The notes: generated by a model not told the origin, from the letters alone. A stretch of 61,679 nt of DNA from Candidatus Methanobinarius endosymbioticus (GCA_003315655.1 NIZT01000001.1:1-61679), one strand, 5' to 3'; positions 1-10,240 are shown, counted from the stretch's first letter. Numbers and translations: made by a program.

Positions 1-167
1 ACTATGAGAAAAAATAGATATAATAAATTATTAAATTATAAAAATAAGAAAACAATGATAAATATTAAAATATAAAATATTATAAAATAATATAAAAATA
101 TAATATTAAATAATAATTAATGTTTAAATAAATTTAAAATCAGATTTAATTTTGTATGATTAATGAA

Positions 168-365
168 TTATAATTCTTCTTCACTTCTTCTTTTAGCTTC
201 AAGAAGCAACTTTGTAACTTCCTTTGATCTTGCACCTTTGTCCAATCTCCAATTAGTAGCTGCATTTTCGTCTAACCAATTAGCTAGATCTTTTGGAAGT
301 GAAATATTCATTCTTGACTTTTCTGATAATTTCCAGATTCTGTCAACTTCATCTTTATTTACCAT
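168..365 (-). CDS. Small ribbon-helix-helix-like protein
   Basis: A 65-residue protein. The stretch MNISLPKDLANWLDENA (residues 19-35) looks like the beta-strand and first helix of a ribbon-helix-helix (CopG/Arc) DNA-binding fold, and the following GARSKEVTKLLLEAKRR supplies the second helix. The C-terminus is charged (RRSEEEL). Such proteins usually act as dimeric repressors or as antitoxins. No toxin-like partner lies beside it: the upstream side is a 900-base spacer and the other side is the window edge. A TATA-like run lies at about 378-395 on the reverse strand, so it probably has its own promoter. The fold call is from pattern only; the target is unknown. Confidence 0.6.
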   Translation of the reverse strand: MVNKDEVDRIWKLSEKSRMNISLPKDLANWLDENAATNWRLDKGARSKEVTKLLLEAKRRSEEEL

Positions 366-822
366 CGTATCTACATTACCTTTCTTTTATATATATTCTT
401 TGTGGTTTATTTCAGGGATTAATTAAATACTTAAATTTTTATATAATTACATATATTATATAAATTAATATATATGTACTTACACACATACATAATTTTT
501 AACACAATTTATTTAATAAACAATTATTTCAATTAAATAATTCTAATATAATTTTACTTAAAAAGAAAATTATTAATAACTTAGGTAAATTAATCAATAT
601 ATTCTATCTATCTCATATTTATATCAGTTTTATAGATTTTTATACATTTTTACAATATCAATAGATAATTTCTAGAATACTTTCATATATTTCTATATTG
701 TTATTTTAAAATTTTCATAATATCTTTAAAATATAAAAATATATTTTTATGAACATATGTGTACACACATACACACACTAAAAAGTATATATATGGTTAT
801 TAATATATGATAAAATTGCATT

Positions 823-947
823 GTTGATGCTAAGTAGCATGTTCTTTTATAAAGTAACATGTTGCTTAATGTTTTTTTAAACATTCGTATCAACTTTGTA
901 ATCATGTTGTCATTAGTTCAATGAACAGAGTATATGCATGATTTTTT
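823..947 (+). ncRNA. Candidate structured RNA with three-way junction
   Basis: Three helices nest with almost no unpaired junction bases. P1 is GTTGATGC (823-830) with GTATCAAC (887-894). P2 is TAAGTAGCATGTT (831-843) with AACATGTTGCTTA (856-868), where all 13 positions pair if two G-U wobbles are allowed. P3 is ATGTTT (869-874) with AAACAT (879-884). A second element follows: AATCATG (900-906) pairs with CATGATT (937-943), encloses GTTC-AAT-GAAC (916-926), and runs into six T residues, like a terminator. TATA-like runs lie at 785-795 and 801-809. No known RNA family was recognised. The strand is inferred from the T-run and the TATA position. Confidence 0.5.
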
Positions 948-1079
948 ACTCAAATTTATAAATAAAAACAAAAATTAATTTATGCAATGATTTATTATTG
1001 GAAATGAATTAGTAGGAATTTACTAATAAAAATGAATTAACTACGATTTACAAATGAAAAATGAATAAAAATTAAAAAT

Positions 1080-1224
1080 AATCAGATTAAAAAGAAACAA
1101 ACATTCGGATATTGAAACATTTAATATTCATAAGTGAGGAGATGTTTGTTTTTAATGTGATTAACTGGTGGATTTCAATGTTTCATAAAATAAGCATCTA
1201 AATCTATTTAAGAGTATAGATTTA
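1080..1224 (+). ncRNA. Candidate structured leader RNA, possible pseudoknot
   Basis: Bases 1080-1104 pair with 1142-1162 in a helix of about 20 bp interrupted by a 4-base bulge and one mismatch. Inside it, GGATATT (1107-1113) pairs with AATATTC (1123-1129). The loop of that hairpin, with one stem base, reads TGAAACATT (1113-1121), and this is perfectly complementary to AATGTTTCA at 1177-1185, which would make a pseudoknot. A third hairpin is TAAATCTA (1199-1206) with TAGATTTA (1217-1224). The element ends 66 bases before the start of the small membrane protein gene, so it could be its leader or a separate RNA. Confidence 0.4.
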
Positions 1225-1290
1225 CCTTGTTTGTTACTTAATTTCATTGGCATGATTCAATGATTTAAAGACTTGTATAATGGAGGAAGT

Positions 1291-1590
1291 ATGAGTTCTA
1301 AAAACAATGATGGAAAAATAGTAATAGCTTTGATAATCTCGTTAATAGCTTTTGGCTTAGGATCAGGAATTGGAATTACTGTTGGCATGTCTGGTGATGG
1401 TTTCAATGCAACAGATTCACAGCCAGTTAATGGCACGATTGATGTTACAAATAACATTAGTCAAGATAACGTTTATTACGATATGGATGTATATCCTTAT
1501 GAAGAAGAAAATAATGAATCAATAGAGTCTAATTATTCTGAACAAGGAAACTATTATGAAAAAAACCAAGACAATCATGATTATAATTAA
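1291..1590 (+). CDS. Small membrane-anchored acidic protein
   Basis: A 99-residue protein starting at ATG 1291 behind a GGAGG site (1282-1286); a TTG 18 bases upstream would put the ribosome site inside the gene and is rejected. Residues about 10-33 form one hydrophobic, glycine-rich membrane segment (IVIALIISLIAFGLGSGIGI). The rest is outside-type sequence: Asn/Asp/Glu/Tyr-rich, with several N-x-S/T sequons and no cysteines. The layout (short cytoplasmic N-terminus, one anchor, polar tail) suggests an anchored cell-surface or signalling protein. I do not recognise the family. A candidate structured leader lies just upstream. Confidence 0.7.
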   Translation: MSSKNNDGKIVIALIISLIAFGLGSGIGITVGMSGDGFNATDSQPVNGTIDVTNNISQDNVYYDMDVYPYEEENNESIESNYSEQGNYYEKNQDNHDYN

Positions 1591-2270
1591 GGTATAAGAA
1601 TAGGTTAAGTTTTGATTAAGCTTAGATAGCTAAACCCCCAAAAAAGCTAATTTAATTTAAAATTCTAGCTTGACCTTTTATTATATATTGATCCAATAAA
1701 ACGGATTTTCTCCTTATATTTACATTATTTCATATTATATCTAAATTTTATTTTCTTCTAAAAAATTCAATTTAAATAAAGTTAATAGGAATATTTCCAT
1801 AAAGTTCTCGCCTCATTTACAGAATATATTTACATTATTTCATATTATAAAATAATTTATATAATTATAATTTACATTATATAACTATATTATTTAATTA
1901 TTTATTTTTTAATATATTCTCATCTTTATTTTTCCCTTCTTTTTTTATTTTTTATATATCTTTATTTTTATATAATTATTTAGATATTTTAAGTTATTAT
2001 TCCATTAAATTAATTTATTTATATATTCTATTTTTTAAAATAAGATTATAATAATAATATCTAAATCATGATTATTATATATTTATCATTATAAATTATT
2101 ATCAAATAAATATAAAAAGATTAAAAACATAATATACTAAGTTATAAAATAATATAAATATAATATAATTATAATAAAATCTAATTATATAAAAAATCTA
2201 AATTTAATTATGACAATATAAAATAAATATTATAATTTGAACATGATGATTTAAAAGGTTTGTTTTTATA
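1591..2270. other. A/T-rich spacer with a 25-bp direct repeat
   Basis: No gene is seen. The only clear structure is the repeated segment described separately at 1715-1739 and 1825-1849. A short C-run (AAACCCCCAAAAAAG) lies near 1633-1647, in a stretch just after the small membrane protein gene. Confidence 0.5.
1715..1849. repeat. 25-bp direct repeat pair
   Basis: The same 25 bases occur at 1715-1739 and 1825-1849, a 110-base period. The core reads TTTACATTATTTCATATT. The sequence between the copies is not repeated. This could be a remnant of a short duplication or a paired binding site; chance is possible in such A/T-rich DNA but unlikely at 25 identical bases. Confidence 0.6.
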
Positions 2271-3590
2271 ATGATAAATGAGGGAGACATATCTAAAGGG
2301 TTTATAGGAACTATTAAGCCGATTGATGGTGGTATATGTGCTGTTTCTAATATAAAAGCTGCAGGGATTCGGGATGGAAAATATGGTGTTTCTTTAATAC
2401 TATGTGAAGATTGTGATGTAGCTGGTGTTTTTACTTCTAATAAAGTAACTGCGGCACCAGTTGAATATACTAGAAAAACTATTGAAAATGGAAGGTTTTC
2501 TGGAATCATAGCTAACAGTGGAAATGCTAATTGTTTTACTGGTAATCAAGGGGTATTAGATTGTGAAGAAATGGCTGATATTACTTCAAAACTCTTAAAA
2601 ATTCCAAATACAGAAATAGCTACTGCTTCAACTGGTGTGATTGGTAGAAAAATGCCAATGGATATGATTAAAAAGTTGATAAAAGAAGTTAGTGAAAATA
2701 TTGAAAATTCAAAAAATGCTTCTATTAATGCTGCAAAAGCTATAATGACAACTGATACTGTGTATAAAGAATCAGCTGTAGAGGTTACATTGAATAATGG
2801 GGAAAAAGTTAAAATTGGTGGAATTTGTAAGGGAACTGGGATGATTGCTCCAAATATGGGGACTATGTTATGTTTTATAGCTACTGATGCTATTGCCAAT
2901 CAAAAAACTTTAAAAATTGCCCTAAAAAAAGCTGTTGATGATAGTTTTAATATGGTTATTGTTGATGGGGATGAAAGTACTAATGATACAGTTCTTCTTT
3001 TTTCTAATGGTGATTCAAATAATTCAATCGTTTTAAATGAAGAAGATAATATTCAAAAAATTGAAAAAAGAGATACAGATGATAATCTGAATTATGCCAT
3101 TGATAGTATTGATGAAAATTTCCAAGAAGGTTTAAATATCCTTTGTAAAGATTTAGCTAAACAAATGGCTAAAGATGGGGAAGGAGCTACGAAATTTCTA
3201 GAAGTAGAAGTTAATGGGGCAAGAACTATTGGAGAAGCTCAAATAGCTTCAAAATCTGTAGTTAAATCATCTCTAGTTAAAACTGCAATATTTGGTGGAG
3301 ATCCTAATTGGGGAAGAATTATTGCAGCTATTGGATATTCTGGAGCTAACATGGATCTTGAAGATTTTAGTATTGCTGTAAGTTCTGGAAAAGAGTTAGT
3401 TAACTTAGTGATTAATGGAGAAGTTCTTGCATTTGAAGGAACAGAATATCTTGAAGATGCTGAAAAAATCATGAAAGCTAAAGAAATTAAAGTAATAATT
3501 GATCTAAAAGAAGGAAACGGCAATGCAACAGCGTATGGTTGCGATTTGACTTATGATTATGTTAAAATTAATGCTGAATACACTACTTAA
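2271..3590 (+). CDS. argJ: Bifunctional glutamate N-acetyltransferase / ornithine acetyltransferase ArgJ
   Basis: ArgJ transfers acetyl from N-acetylornithine to glutamate, which recycles the acetyl group in arginine synthesis. The protein is 439 residues. The self-cleavage region is visible as KGTGMIAPNMGTMLCF, with the nucleophile Thr198 at the start of the future beta chain. Other family signatures are GVFTSNKVTAAPV (residues 52-64), IANSGNANCFTG (80-91), AKDGEGATK and FGGDPNWGRI. The length exceeds the usual ~400 because of an Asn/Asp/Lys-rich insert at about residues 248-278. The start has an AAAAGG-like site just upstream. argB (10540) and argH (42031) are also present and intact. Confidence 0.95.
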   Translation: MINEGDISKGFIGTIKPIDGGICAVSNIKAAGIRDGKYGVSLILCEDCDVAGVFTSNKVTAAPVEYTRKTIENGRFSGIIANSGNANCFTGNQGVLDCEEMADITSKLLKIPNTEIATASTGVIGRKMPMDMIKKLIKEVSENIENSKNASINAAKAIMTTDTVYKESAVEVTLNNGEKVKIGGICKGTGMIAPNMGTMLCFIATDAIANQKTLKIALKKAVDDSFNMVIVDGDESTNDTVLLFSNGDSNNSIVLNEEDNIQKIEKRDTDDNLNYAIDSIDENFQEGLNILCKDLAKQMAKDGEGATKFLEVEVNGARTIGEAQIASKSVVKSSLVKTAIFGGDPNWGRIIAAIGYSGANMDLEDFSIAVSSGKELVNLVINGEVLAFEGTEYLEDAEKIMKAKEIKVIIDLKEGNGNATAYGCDLTYDYVKINAEYTT

Positions 3591-3666
3591 TTATAAATAT
3601 ACTTATTTAAAAATATTAATAATATAATATATTTTATTCATTTAATAATCTATAAACAAAAGGGGG

Positions 3667-4998
3667 ATGAAATTAATACTTTCTAATAAAGTAAATTTAA
3701 ATGAAATGAAAAAAAGAGGGAAAAACACATCAATTTATGGTAGTAGGTAACTGAACCTATACCAAAATATGAAATTCCAAATGAAGAAATGCCTTCTAAA
3801 GCTGCATATCAATTGATTAATGATGAATTAAATCTTGATGGAAATCCTAATTTGAATCTTGCAAGCTTTGTAACAAATTGGATGTAACCAGAAGCAAATG
3901 CTTTAATTAATCAAACAAATGGTAAGAATTTTGTAGACAATGATGAATACCTCAAACTGAAATTATCCAAAATAGGGTAATAAACATGTTAGCAAGACTC
4001 TTCAATGCTCCAGAAGATTGTGACTTTATTGGAACTAGTACTTTAAGTTCTTCTGAAACTATAATGTTGGGAATTTTAGCACATAAATGGACTTGGAGAG
4101 AACAAAGAAAAAAAGAAGGTAAAGATTACTCAAACCCAAATATAGTTATGGGTGCTGATGTCCATGTTGTTTGGGAAAAATTTGCAAAATATTTTGATGT
4201 TGAACTAAGAATGGCTCCTATTCAAAAGGATCATTATACTTTAAGTGTAAATAAAGTTAAAGGACATATTGATGAAAATACCATAGCTGTTGGTGTAGTT
4301 CTTGGAACAACATTCACTGGTCAAATCGATCAAATTCAAGAAATAAATGATCTTTTAATGGATGTTAAAAAGGAAAAAGGATGGGATATTCCAATTCATG
4401 AAGATGGTGCAAGTAGTGCATTTATTATTCCATTTTTGGATCCTGATTTTAAATGGGATTTTAGATTAGAACATGTAAGATCTATAAATGCCTCTGGTCA
4501 TAAATACGGTCTTGTCTATCCTGGTGTTGGCTGGTTAGTATTTAAAGATAAAAAATGTCTTTCTGATGATCTAGTTTTTGAAGTTAATTATCTTGGGGGG
4601 TTTATTCCAACATTTAACCTTAACTTTTCTAAAGGAAATAGTATGATAATAGTTCAATATTATAATCTTTTAAGATAGATAAAGAAGGCTATTCTAATAT
4701 TATGAATAATTTGATGACAACAGCTACATATCTTGCTAATAAACTGGAAAAAACAGGATATTTCAATTTATTGGATGAAGAATTAACATTACCAATATTA
4801 GTCATACAATTAAATAAAAACAAAAAGGATATTAAAGATATTACTGTATTCGATATATCAAGAAAATTAAGAGAACGTGGTTGGTTAGTTCCAGCTTACA
4901 CACTTCCTGCTGATGCAGAGCATATCGCAGTTTTAAGAATTATAATTAAAGAAAATTTCACTCTTGATATGGCAAACCTCCTTATTGATGATATATAA
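3667..4998 (+). pseudogene. gadB: Glutamate decarboxylase, degraded
   Basis: The remnant of a PLP-dependent glutamate decarboxylase (GadB type), which would convert glutamate to GABA and CO2. It starts at ATG 3667 behind AAAAGGGGG. The PLP lysine motif survives as [18 protein letters not shown], and the C-terminal part (4702-4998) is readable. Lesions: a frameshift with TAA at 3748-3750 after IYGSR; a nonsense TAA at 3885-3887 (between FVTNWM and PEANALINQTNGKNFVDND); a one-base loss near 3952; and another near 4676 at the join LLR/DKEGYSNIM. Four lesions in one gene make a true pseudogene far more likely than read error. Such genes are patchy in methanogens and may have come by transfer. Confidence 0.9.
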
Positions 4999-5734
4999 AA
5001 CATATTCAAATCTTATAAAGAATATGAAAAGGGAGAGGTAAAGATCCTTCAATAAATATATTTTAATATAAGTAAAATATTTTTTAAATTTTTTAAATTA
5101 ATAATAAATGAAATTTATATTATTTTTTGATTTTTTTTTATTTAATACTATTCAATATTTTTATTCATTGAATGTCTTTCATTTATTGGTGATTTAAATT
5201 GTTATTAGGGCTGTTTTTTTTTTTATTTAATTTATATTTATTGCACGATTTTTGCTTTATTTTTAGTTTTGACTTGTTTTTTTAATTATCATTCTTAATA
5301 TGATAGTTTGAGTATATTTTTGTATATACTTTCTTTATTTTTGAATATTAAATAGTAACATTTATGTCACGTTTTCACATAACTATTTTTTGTAAGTGTT
5401 ATATATTGAGTTGGTTTTAATAATTCGATATTAACTTTTTGTATAATAATTAATAAATTATATGTTCTAATAATTAATTGTTTTTTATATTTCTATTATA
5501 TGAATGTTAAAAATTAAATGATACGTCTCTCTTTCAGTACAATGTGGTAAAAAGATATGATCTTTTTTTTATCATGTTGTTTCAGATCGCCCTATTTTTC
5601 ATTTTTAACATATTATAAAATACTAATATTTTTTTGGGTGGGGATGCTTAGAATCTTTAAAAGAAGAAAGATGGCACTTATGTTAGATTATGGTATATTT
5701 AATAGTGTTTTATAAACGAAAATAGGGGATAAAA
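4999..5734. other. A/T-rich spacer
   Basis: No gene is seen. A T-run of about eleven bases sits near 5214-5224. About 5530-5640 is a little less A/T-biased, but I could not fold it into a convincing structure. The last 60 bases carry the upstream region of the next secreted-protein remnant. Confidence 0.4.
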
Positions 5735-5995
5735 ATGGATAAAAAGATACTAATATTATTTGTTTGTTTGTTTTTTGTTTTTTAATTTTCGGTATGTCTT
5801 CGGTAGTTTTCGCTGTTGATGATTTTGATTTTGTGCAGGATGAGGTTGATTCTGGAATATCATTATATAAATGGCAAATGGATTAGTTATTATGTAACAA
5901 ATGGTGATGCTGATAGAACACACTCAAATATACCAAAAAACACTAAGACAAGAAAAACCACCGATAAGGGTATATTTAATTCAGGGTTAAGGTGA
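5735..5995 (+). pseudogene. Secreted protein remnant
   Basis: Starts at ATG 5735 behind AATAGGGGAT. The first codons read MDKKILILFVCLFFVF, a signal peptide, but the frame meets TAA near 5781. Shifting frame restores IFGMSSVVFAVDDFDFVQDEV, a plausible end of the signal peptide and start of the mature protein. A second shift near 5866 restores NGKWISYYVTNGDADRTHSN and the tail to TGA 5993-5995. The product would have been a short exported protein of unknown function. At least two frameshifts make it non-functional as read. Confidence 0.7.
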
Positions 5996-6001
5996 TTTTT
6001 T

Positions 6002-6480
6002 ATGAAAAATAAATATTTAATTTTAATAGTTGTTGTGATTTTAATAATTATTAGTGTCGGAATTGTTGTAAATTATTATAGTAATCAAAATAACCAACAA
6101 AAAGAAACTAATAATGAAACAATAGCAAATAAAACTATATCTATTAATAAGACTTCAAATGATAGTTTAAATTCAAATAACTTAGAAATTAATAGTAGTA
6201 ATAAAAGTAGTCCTAAGACAAACAATAATATTAAAAATTCCAAAAATAGTTCTTCAGCAGAATTCACTGCAGCAGAAGCTAAAAAACTGTTGAAAAGGAT
6301 GTGAGTTTTGATAATAAAGTTGTTGGTAATCTTAAATACAAAAATGAATTAGGATGGTTAGTATCAGCACGTGATAAAAAAACAGGAAAATTTGCTGGAA
6401 GTGTATATGTATATAGCAAAAATGGCCCATTTAGTCAGGGTCCACAAACATATAAGGACTATAAAAAAACAATCCAATAA
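6002..6480 (+). pseudogene. Membrane-anchored surface protein, frameshifted
   Basis: Starts at ATG 6002 with a GGTGAT ribosome site that overlaps the end of the preceding remnant. Residues 4-25 are one strong membrane segment (YLILIVVVILIIISVGIVV). A low-complexity Asn/Ser/Lys/Thr region with many N-x-S/T sequons follows (residues 30-80), then FTAAEAKKLLK. The frame stops at 6304, but shifting by one base at about 6296 continues VSFDNKVVGNLKY and SVYVYSKNGPFSQGPQ to TAA 6478-6480. It resembles short exported proteins of Methanobrevibacter with a PepSY-like tail, but I cannot name the family. Confidence 0.7.
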
Positions 6481-6601
6481 AGAAAATTGCAAGAGAAATT
6501 ATTAATCTCCTCTTTTTTGTTTTTTAGAAGTTTCTGGTCATGAAAAATGCCTAAAAGTAAACTCACTTAAAAAGCATAAAATTAAGGAAGATTTGGTAAA
6601 A

Positions 6602-7342
6602 ATGGAAAATTGGAAAAAATATATAGTTATTTTAGGATTAATTAGCATTATAATATTAGTATTTAGTTCTTCATCTTTTACAGTTAATAAAACTAATTTG
6701 GTGGTTAAAAATAATGTCAACAAATACAGTGAGGAATATTCTGTTTATATTCAATTAATAGATTCTGATGATTATCGGTTAGCTAATGAAAAATTAGAAG
6801 TTAATATTGATGGTTGGAGTTTTGGAAATTTAACAACTGATGGTGCTGGTGAAATTGTAATACTCTTTGATACTTCTATGGAAGGTATTTGGTATAACTA
6901 TGGTAAGTATCTTGTCACTGCTAGATATTATGGTAGTTCGTAGTATGAACCTAATTATGCTGAAGGTTATATTATTGTTAAATCTATGCCAACATCACTA
7001 GATTTGAAATATAAAGAGACTAACAAAAAACAACACGCTATTGTTACATTACGTGATGGTAATAATGTTTTGGCTAGTGCTTGTAGAGTAAATCTTTTTG
7101 TTGATGGTAAATATCATACTTATATGATTACTGATGATAAAGGCCGTGCTATTTTTGATCTTTCGGATTTAGTTCCTGAAAATCATTTGATTACAGCTCC
7201 TAATTCAGATATTGGTCGAAACTATATTCCTGATGAAAAAAGTATGAATGTGAAAATTAAAGTACATAATTCAACTATTCAAAAAGATATATTTAGAAAT
7301 GGTTCAAATAAAATTATTTTAAATAAAATTTATATTTTTTAA
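6602..7342 (+). pseudogene. Secreted Ig-like repeat protein with in-frame TAG
   Basis: The start is taken at ATG 6602, after GGAAG at 6586-6590; a TTG at 6593 sits too close to that site. Residues 7-25 form a signal or anchor segment (YIVILGLISIIILVFSSSS). The body resembles the bacterial Ig-like repeats of adhesin-like proteins, for example LANEKLEVNIDGWSFGNLTTDGAGE followed by a second unit in 6986-7342. TAG at 6941-6943 breaks the frame between ARYYGSS and YEPNYAEGYIIVK; the frame is the same on both sides, so this is a single nonsense change (the family usually has Lys or a similar residue here). The downstream part is otherwise intact. Suppression is unlikely, since TAG ends ordinary genes here such as ndk. 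Confidence 0.75.
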
Positions 7343-7623
7343 TTTTCTTTTTATTATTATTTAAGATTATTATTATTATTTCATTTTTTGTTAAATAGAA
7401 TTTAATTAGTTTTTTATTATTTATTTCCTCTTATAGTTAATATATTTATTATTTTTGATGTTTATTAAATTTTAGCTGATTTTTCGTGAGGAGGAGGGTA
7501 CTCTTTTTTATTTGTTCAATAATATAAAATTCTATGTAGATTCTATATATTTTTAAATACTATTTATTTTAAGTTTCTATCTATAATAACAAAGTATATA
7601 TATTAGAATAAAATTATATAATT

Positions 7624-7689
7624 ATTACTTAGTGAGTGAACACTATTTAATTTAATATAATTCTAATGAGTGTTTGCTTATTAAGTAAT
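7624..7689 (+). promoter_or_regulatory. 24-bp RNA hairpin in the adhesin leader
   Basis: Left arm 7624-7647 and right arm 7665-7689 pair over 24 positions with one bulged base and a 17-base loop. Every departure from Watson-Crick pairing is a G-U wobble (left G or T facing right T or G), for example in GTGAGTGAACACT against AGTGTTTGCTTAT. That is what selection at RNA level leaves. The hairpin ends 18 bases before the first ATG of the adhesin gene. It could be a leader control element or a transposon-like inverted repeat. Confidence 0.55.
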
Positions 7690-7728
7690 TTGATATATTA
7701 TTAACAAATGAAAATGGAGGTGAAAAAC

Positions 7729-10240
7729 TTGTTAATAAATAAAGGCAATATACTTATCTTTCTGATTATTTTGAGTTTTTTTGTTTTATTTAGTTTATCT
7801 GTGGTTAGTGCAGGAACACATAATCTAGATAATACTACTACTCATGCTGCGATCAACATTGTGATTAGTTCTGATAGTAGTTCTGACGTGATTATTAATC
7901 TTGCTAGTGGTGATTATAATGGTCTTACTGGTACAGTTCTTATTAATCGTGCCAATGTGACTATTGTAGGTGAAACTAGAGATGGTGTCAAAATTACAGG
8001 ACCTGCTACTGGCACTTTAAATCTGTTCACTATTCGTGCAAGCAATGTTAAAATAATTAATTTAACAATTTCTAGTTATACAACTGCTATTAACTCAGAT
8101 AGAGGCAATCTTACAATAACTAATAATAACATTACATCTAGAGGAACTACTTCTGTGATTCAGATTCAAAACAATAATGCTGCCAATAATTTAAAAAGAA
8201 TGTCAATAGAGAATAATACTATAGTAGCTCCTACTTTAAATACTAACAATGTTGGGGCAATTCATATATATCCTTCCAATGCTAATGGAGTAAGTGATTC
8301 TATAGTTGGAAATAATATAACTGCTACTAATGGTAGTAATTCCATTGGAGTATTTCTTAGAACACCAGGCAACACCAATATAATTTTGGATGACAACAAT
8401 TTAGATGCAAGTAGAGATATTATTCTACTGTTCAATGGTAGTGCTTCAACACTATCAAAAGACACCAATATTACTTTTACTAACAATAATATCACTGGTA
8501 CAAACGACCAGGCTGTTTTTATGAATGGATATAATAGTAGCTATGTCAATATTAATTTCACTAAAAACAATATCAAAAGAATGCATGTAAATGGTGTTGG
8601 TATTACTGCAGAAGGTAGTACTAATATTAATATCTATTTTGATGAAAACAATATCACATCACTAAAAAACGATGCTGTTTATTTTGGTGTATATATAAGA
8701 ACAAAAATATTAATATAACTCTTACCAAGAACATTATGGCAGGATGGGGGTGTGGTTTTTATTTGGATACGTTTTGTAGCAGTAACACCAGCATATCCTT
8801 TACAGATAACAATAGTACTGGAAGATGGGGGGTTCATATTAATGGAAACACAAGTAATAATACTTATTGAATTTTATTAACAACAATGTCACTGGAAACT
8901 ATTCTAATGGTGTTTTATTGTATATATATGGTAGTAATAATACTAATATAATTTTCAAAGATAATAATATTGCTGGACTGGACTCTGGTGTTGATTTAAA
9001 CGCATCCAATCTCAAAAATGCTAATATTTTCATTTTCAATAATAATATCACTGGAAATTCTACTGATCTGATGATTGTGTCTAATAATGCTACTTTTGGA
9101 AATTTATATTTGCAGAATAACACTATTAATTCTACTTCTGCAAGTTCTAGTGCTATAAATTTAATATTTTTGGTGGTACAACTTGAGGAACTGGAATTAA
9201 TTTTGCTTTTGGCATTACGTTTAACAATGTAACTATTAATTATAATCGTATTTTAGCTGCTACTGGATTAGCTAATGATAAAACTAGTCTTAATGCTGAT
9301 TATAATTGGTGGGGTAATAATACAAACCAAGAGTTGCAGGCATGACCTTGAATAATTGGTTTGTAATGCAATTATCTGCAAATTTATTTTGGACAATTGT
9401 TAATGCATCCAGTAATCAGATTGGTAAAAGTCAGGTTAATTTAGCTATAATCTATTATTATATACAAATAGTAGTAGTAATAGTACTAGTTCTGTTAGCT
9501 ATGGTAATTTACCTTATTTTGTAGTAAATGTATACTGGAATAATACTAGTGGAAATATCTATAATGTTATTGGAGTTGATAGGAAGAGGAACCTATAATT
9601 ACACAATTACAACATCTGGCAGCTATATTTTCTGTAGTAAATAATGTAATAAACCCTAATAATACAACTCCTAAAAATGTTACTCCAAAACCTAAGCCTG
9701 ATTTTATTCCAGGTCTTACTTTGATTAAAAGTGCGATTACTACTAAAAGAATAAAAAAATACTTTGACTTTCTTTAAATCTTATACTTATAGTAATTTAG
9801 ATAATAAGTTAGGTTCTAAGTATTATACTATTAAGTTTAATAAGAGATATCGTTTGCTTGACCTTAAATTACAATCTAAGGTTTTGTATGAGTTTAATAA
9901 CAAGACTAATGTTTTGAGAATTTATATTAAAAATCTTAAACCTGGTGAAAGTACTGGTCTTAAGTTTGTTGTTCAAAGAAAAATGGGTAGGGATATAAAA
10001 ACATATAAAAAGATTAACTTGTTTGTTAAAACTTTTATAAATACAAGAAAGACTAAAAAGATTACTTTAAAGAAGAAGTTTGTGTACAAGAATTTTAACA
10101 AATCTAAAACTTCTAGAACTATTAATACAAAATTAGGTTCAAGTAAACTTTATTTTGTTAAAGTTAGTGGTTATGCAAATTATATTTTTAATGAAAGTAA
10201 AAATAACCTGAATTTCTTGATTAAAAAATTACAATATTAA
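7729..10240 (+). pseudogene. Adhesin-like beta-helix protein, degraded
   Basis: A large cell-surface protein remnant. The best start is TTG 7729 behind GGAGGTGA (7716-7723); ATG 7708 would enclose the ribosome site. A signal peptide (ILIFLIILSFFVLFSLSVVSAG) leads into right-handed beta-helix repeats rich in N-x-S/T, such as LTITNNNITSRG and ITFTNNNITGTN. The family hallmarks ADYNWWGNN (about 9298) and LNNWFVMQLSAN (9345) are present. Lesions: frame change near 8690 with stop 8716-8718, a shift near 8865, a shift near 9160, TGA at 9184-9186, a stop after NQELQA near 9343, and more shifts by 9760. The C-terminal Lys/Tyr-rich part (9764-10240) is open. Such proteins bind hosts or syntrophic partners. 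Confidence 0.85.

Larger units (their letters stand above)
366..1290. other. Long spacer with structured RNA candidates
   Basis: No protein-coding gene is seen in these 925 bases. About 366-780 is plain A/T-rich sequence with a divergent TATA-like run for the upstream gene. The part from about 780 to 1224 is different: it holds several long inverted repeats, listed separately as two candidate RNAs (823-947 and 1080-1224). Confidence 0.6.

Noticed and set aside
163-426. Forward frame over the ribbon-helix-helix gene
   Set aside because: It mirrors the reverse-strand gene, has Ser/Leu/Phe-rich shadow composition and no ribosome site.
6085-6267. Reverse-strand Leu-rich frame
   Set aside because: Shadow of the Asn/Ser-rich region of the forward gene.
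6941-6943. TAG as pyrrolysine or other recoding in the Ig-like gene
   Set aside because: TAG ends normal genes here such as ndk, and the neighbouring dead genes carry TAA and TGA stops and frameshifts as well, so decay explains it.
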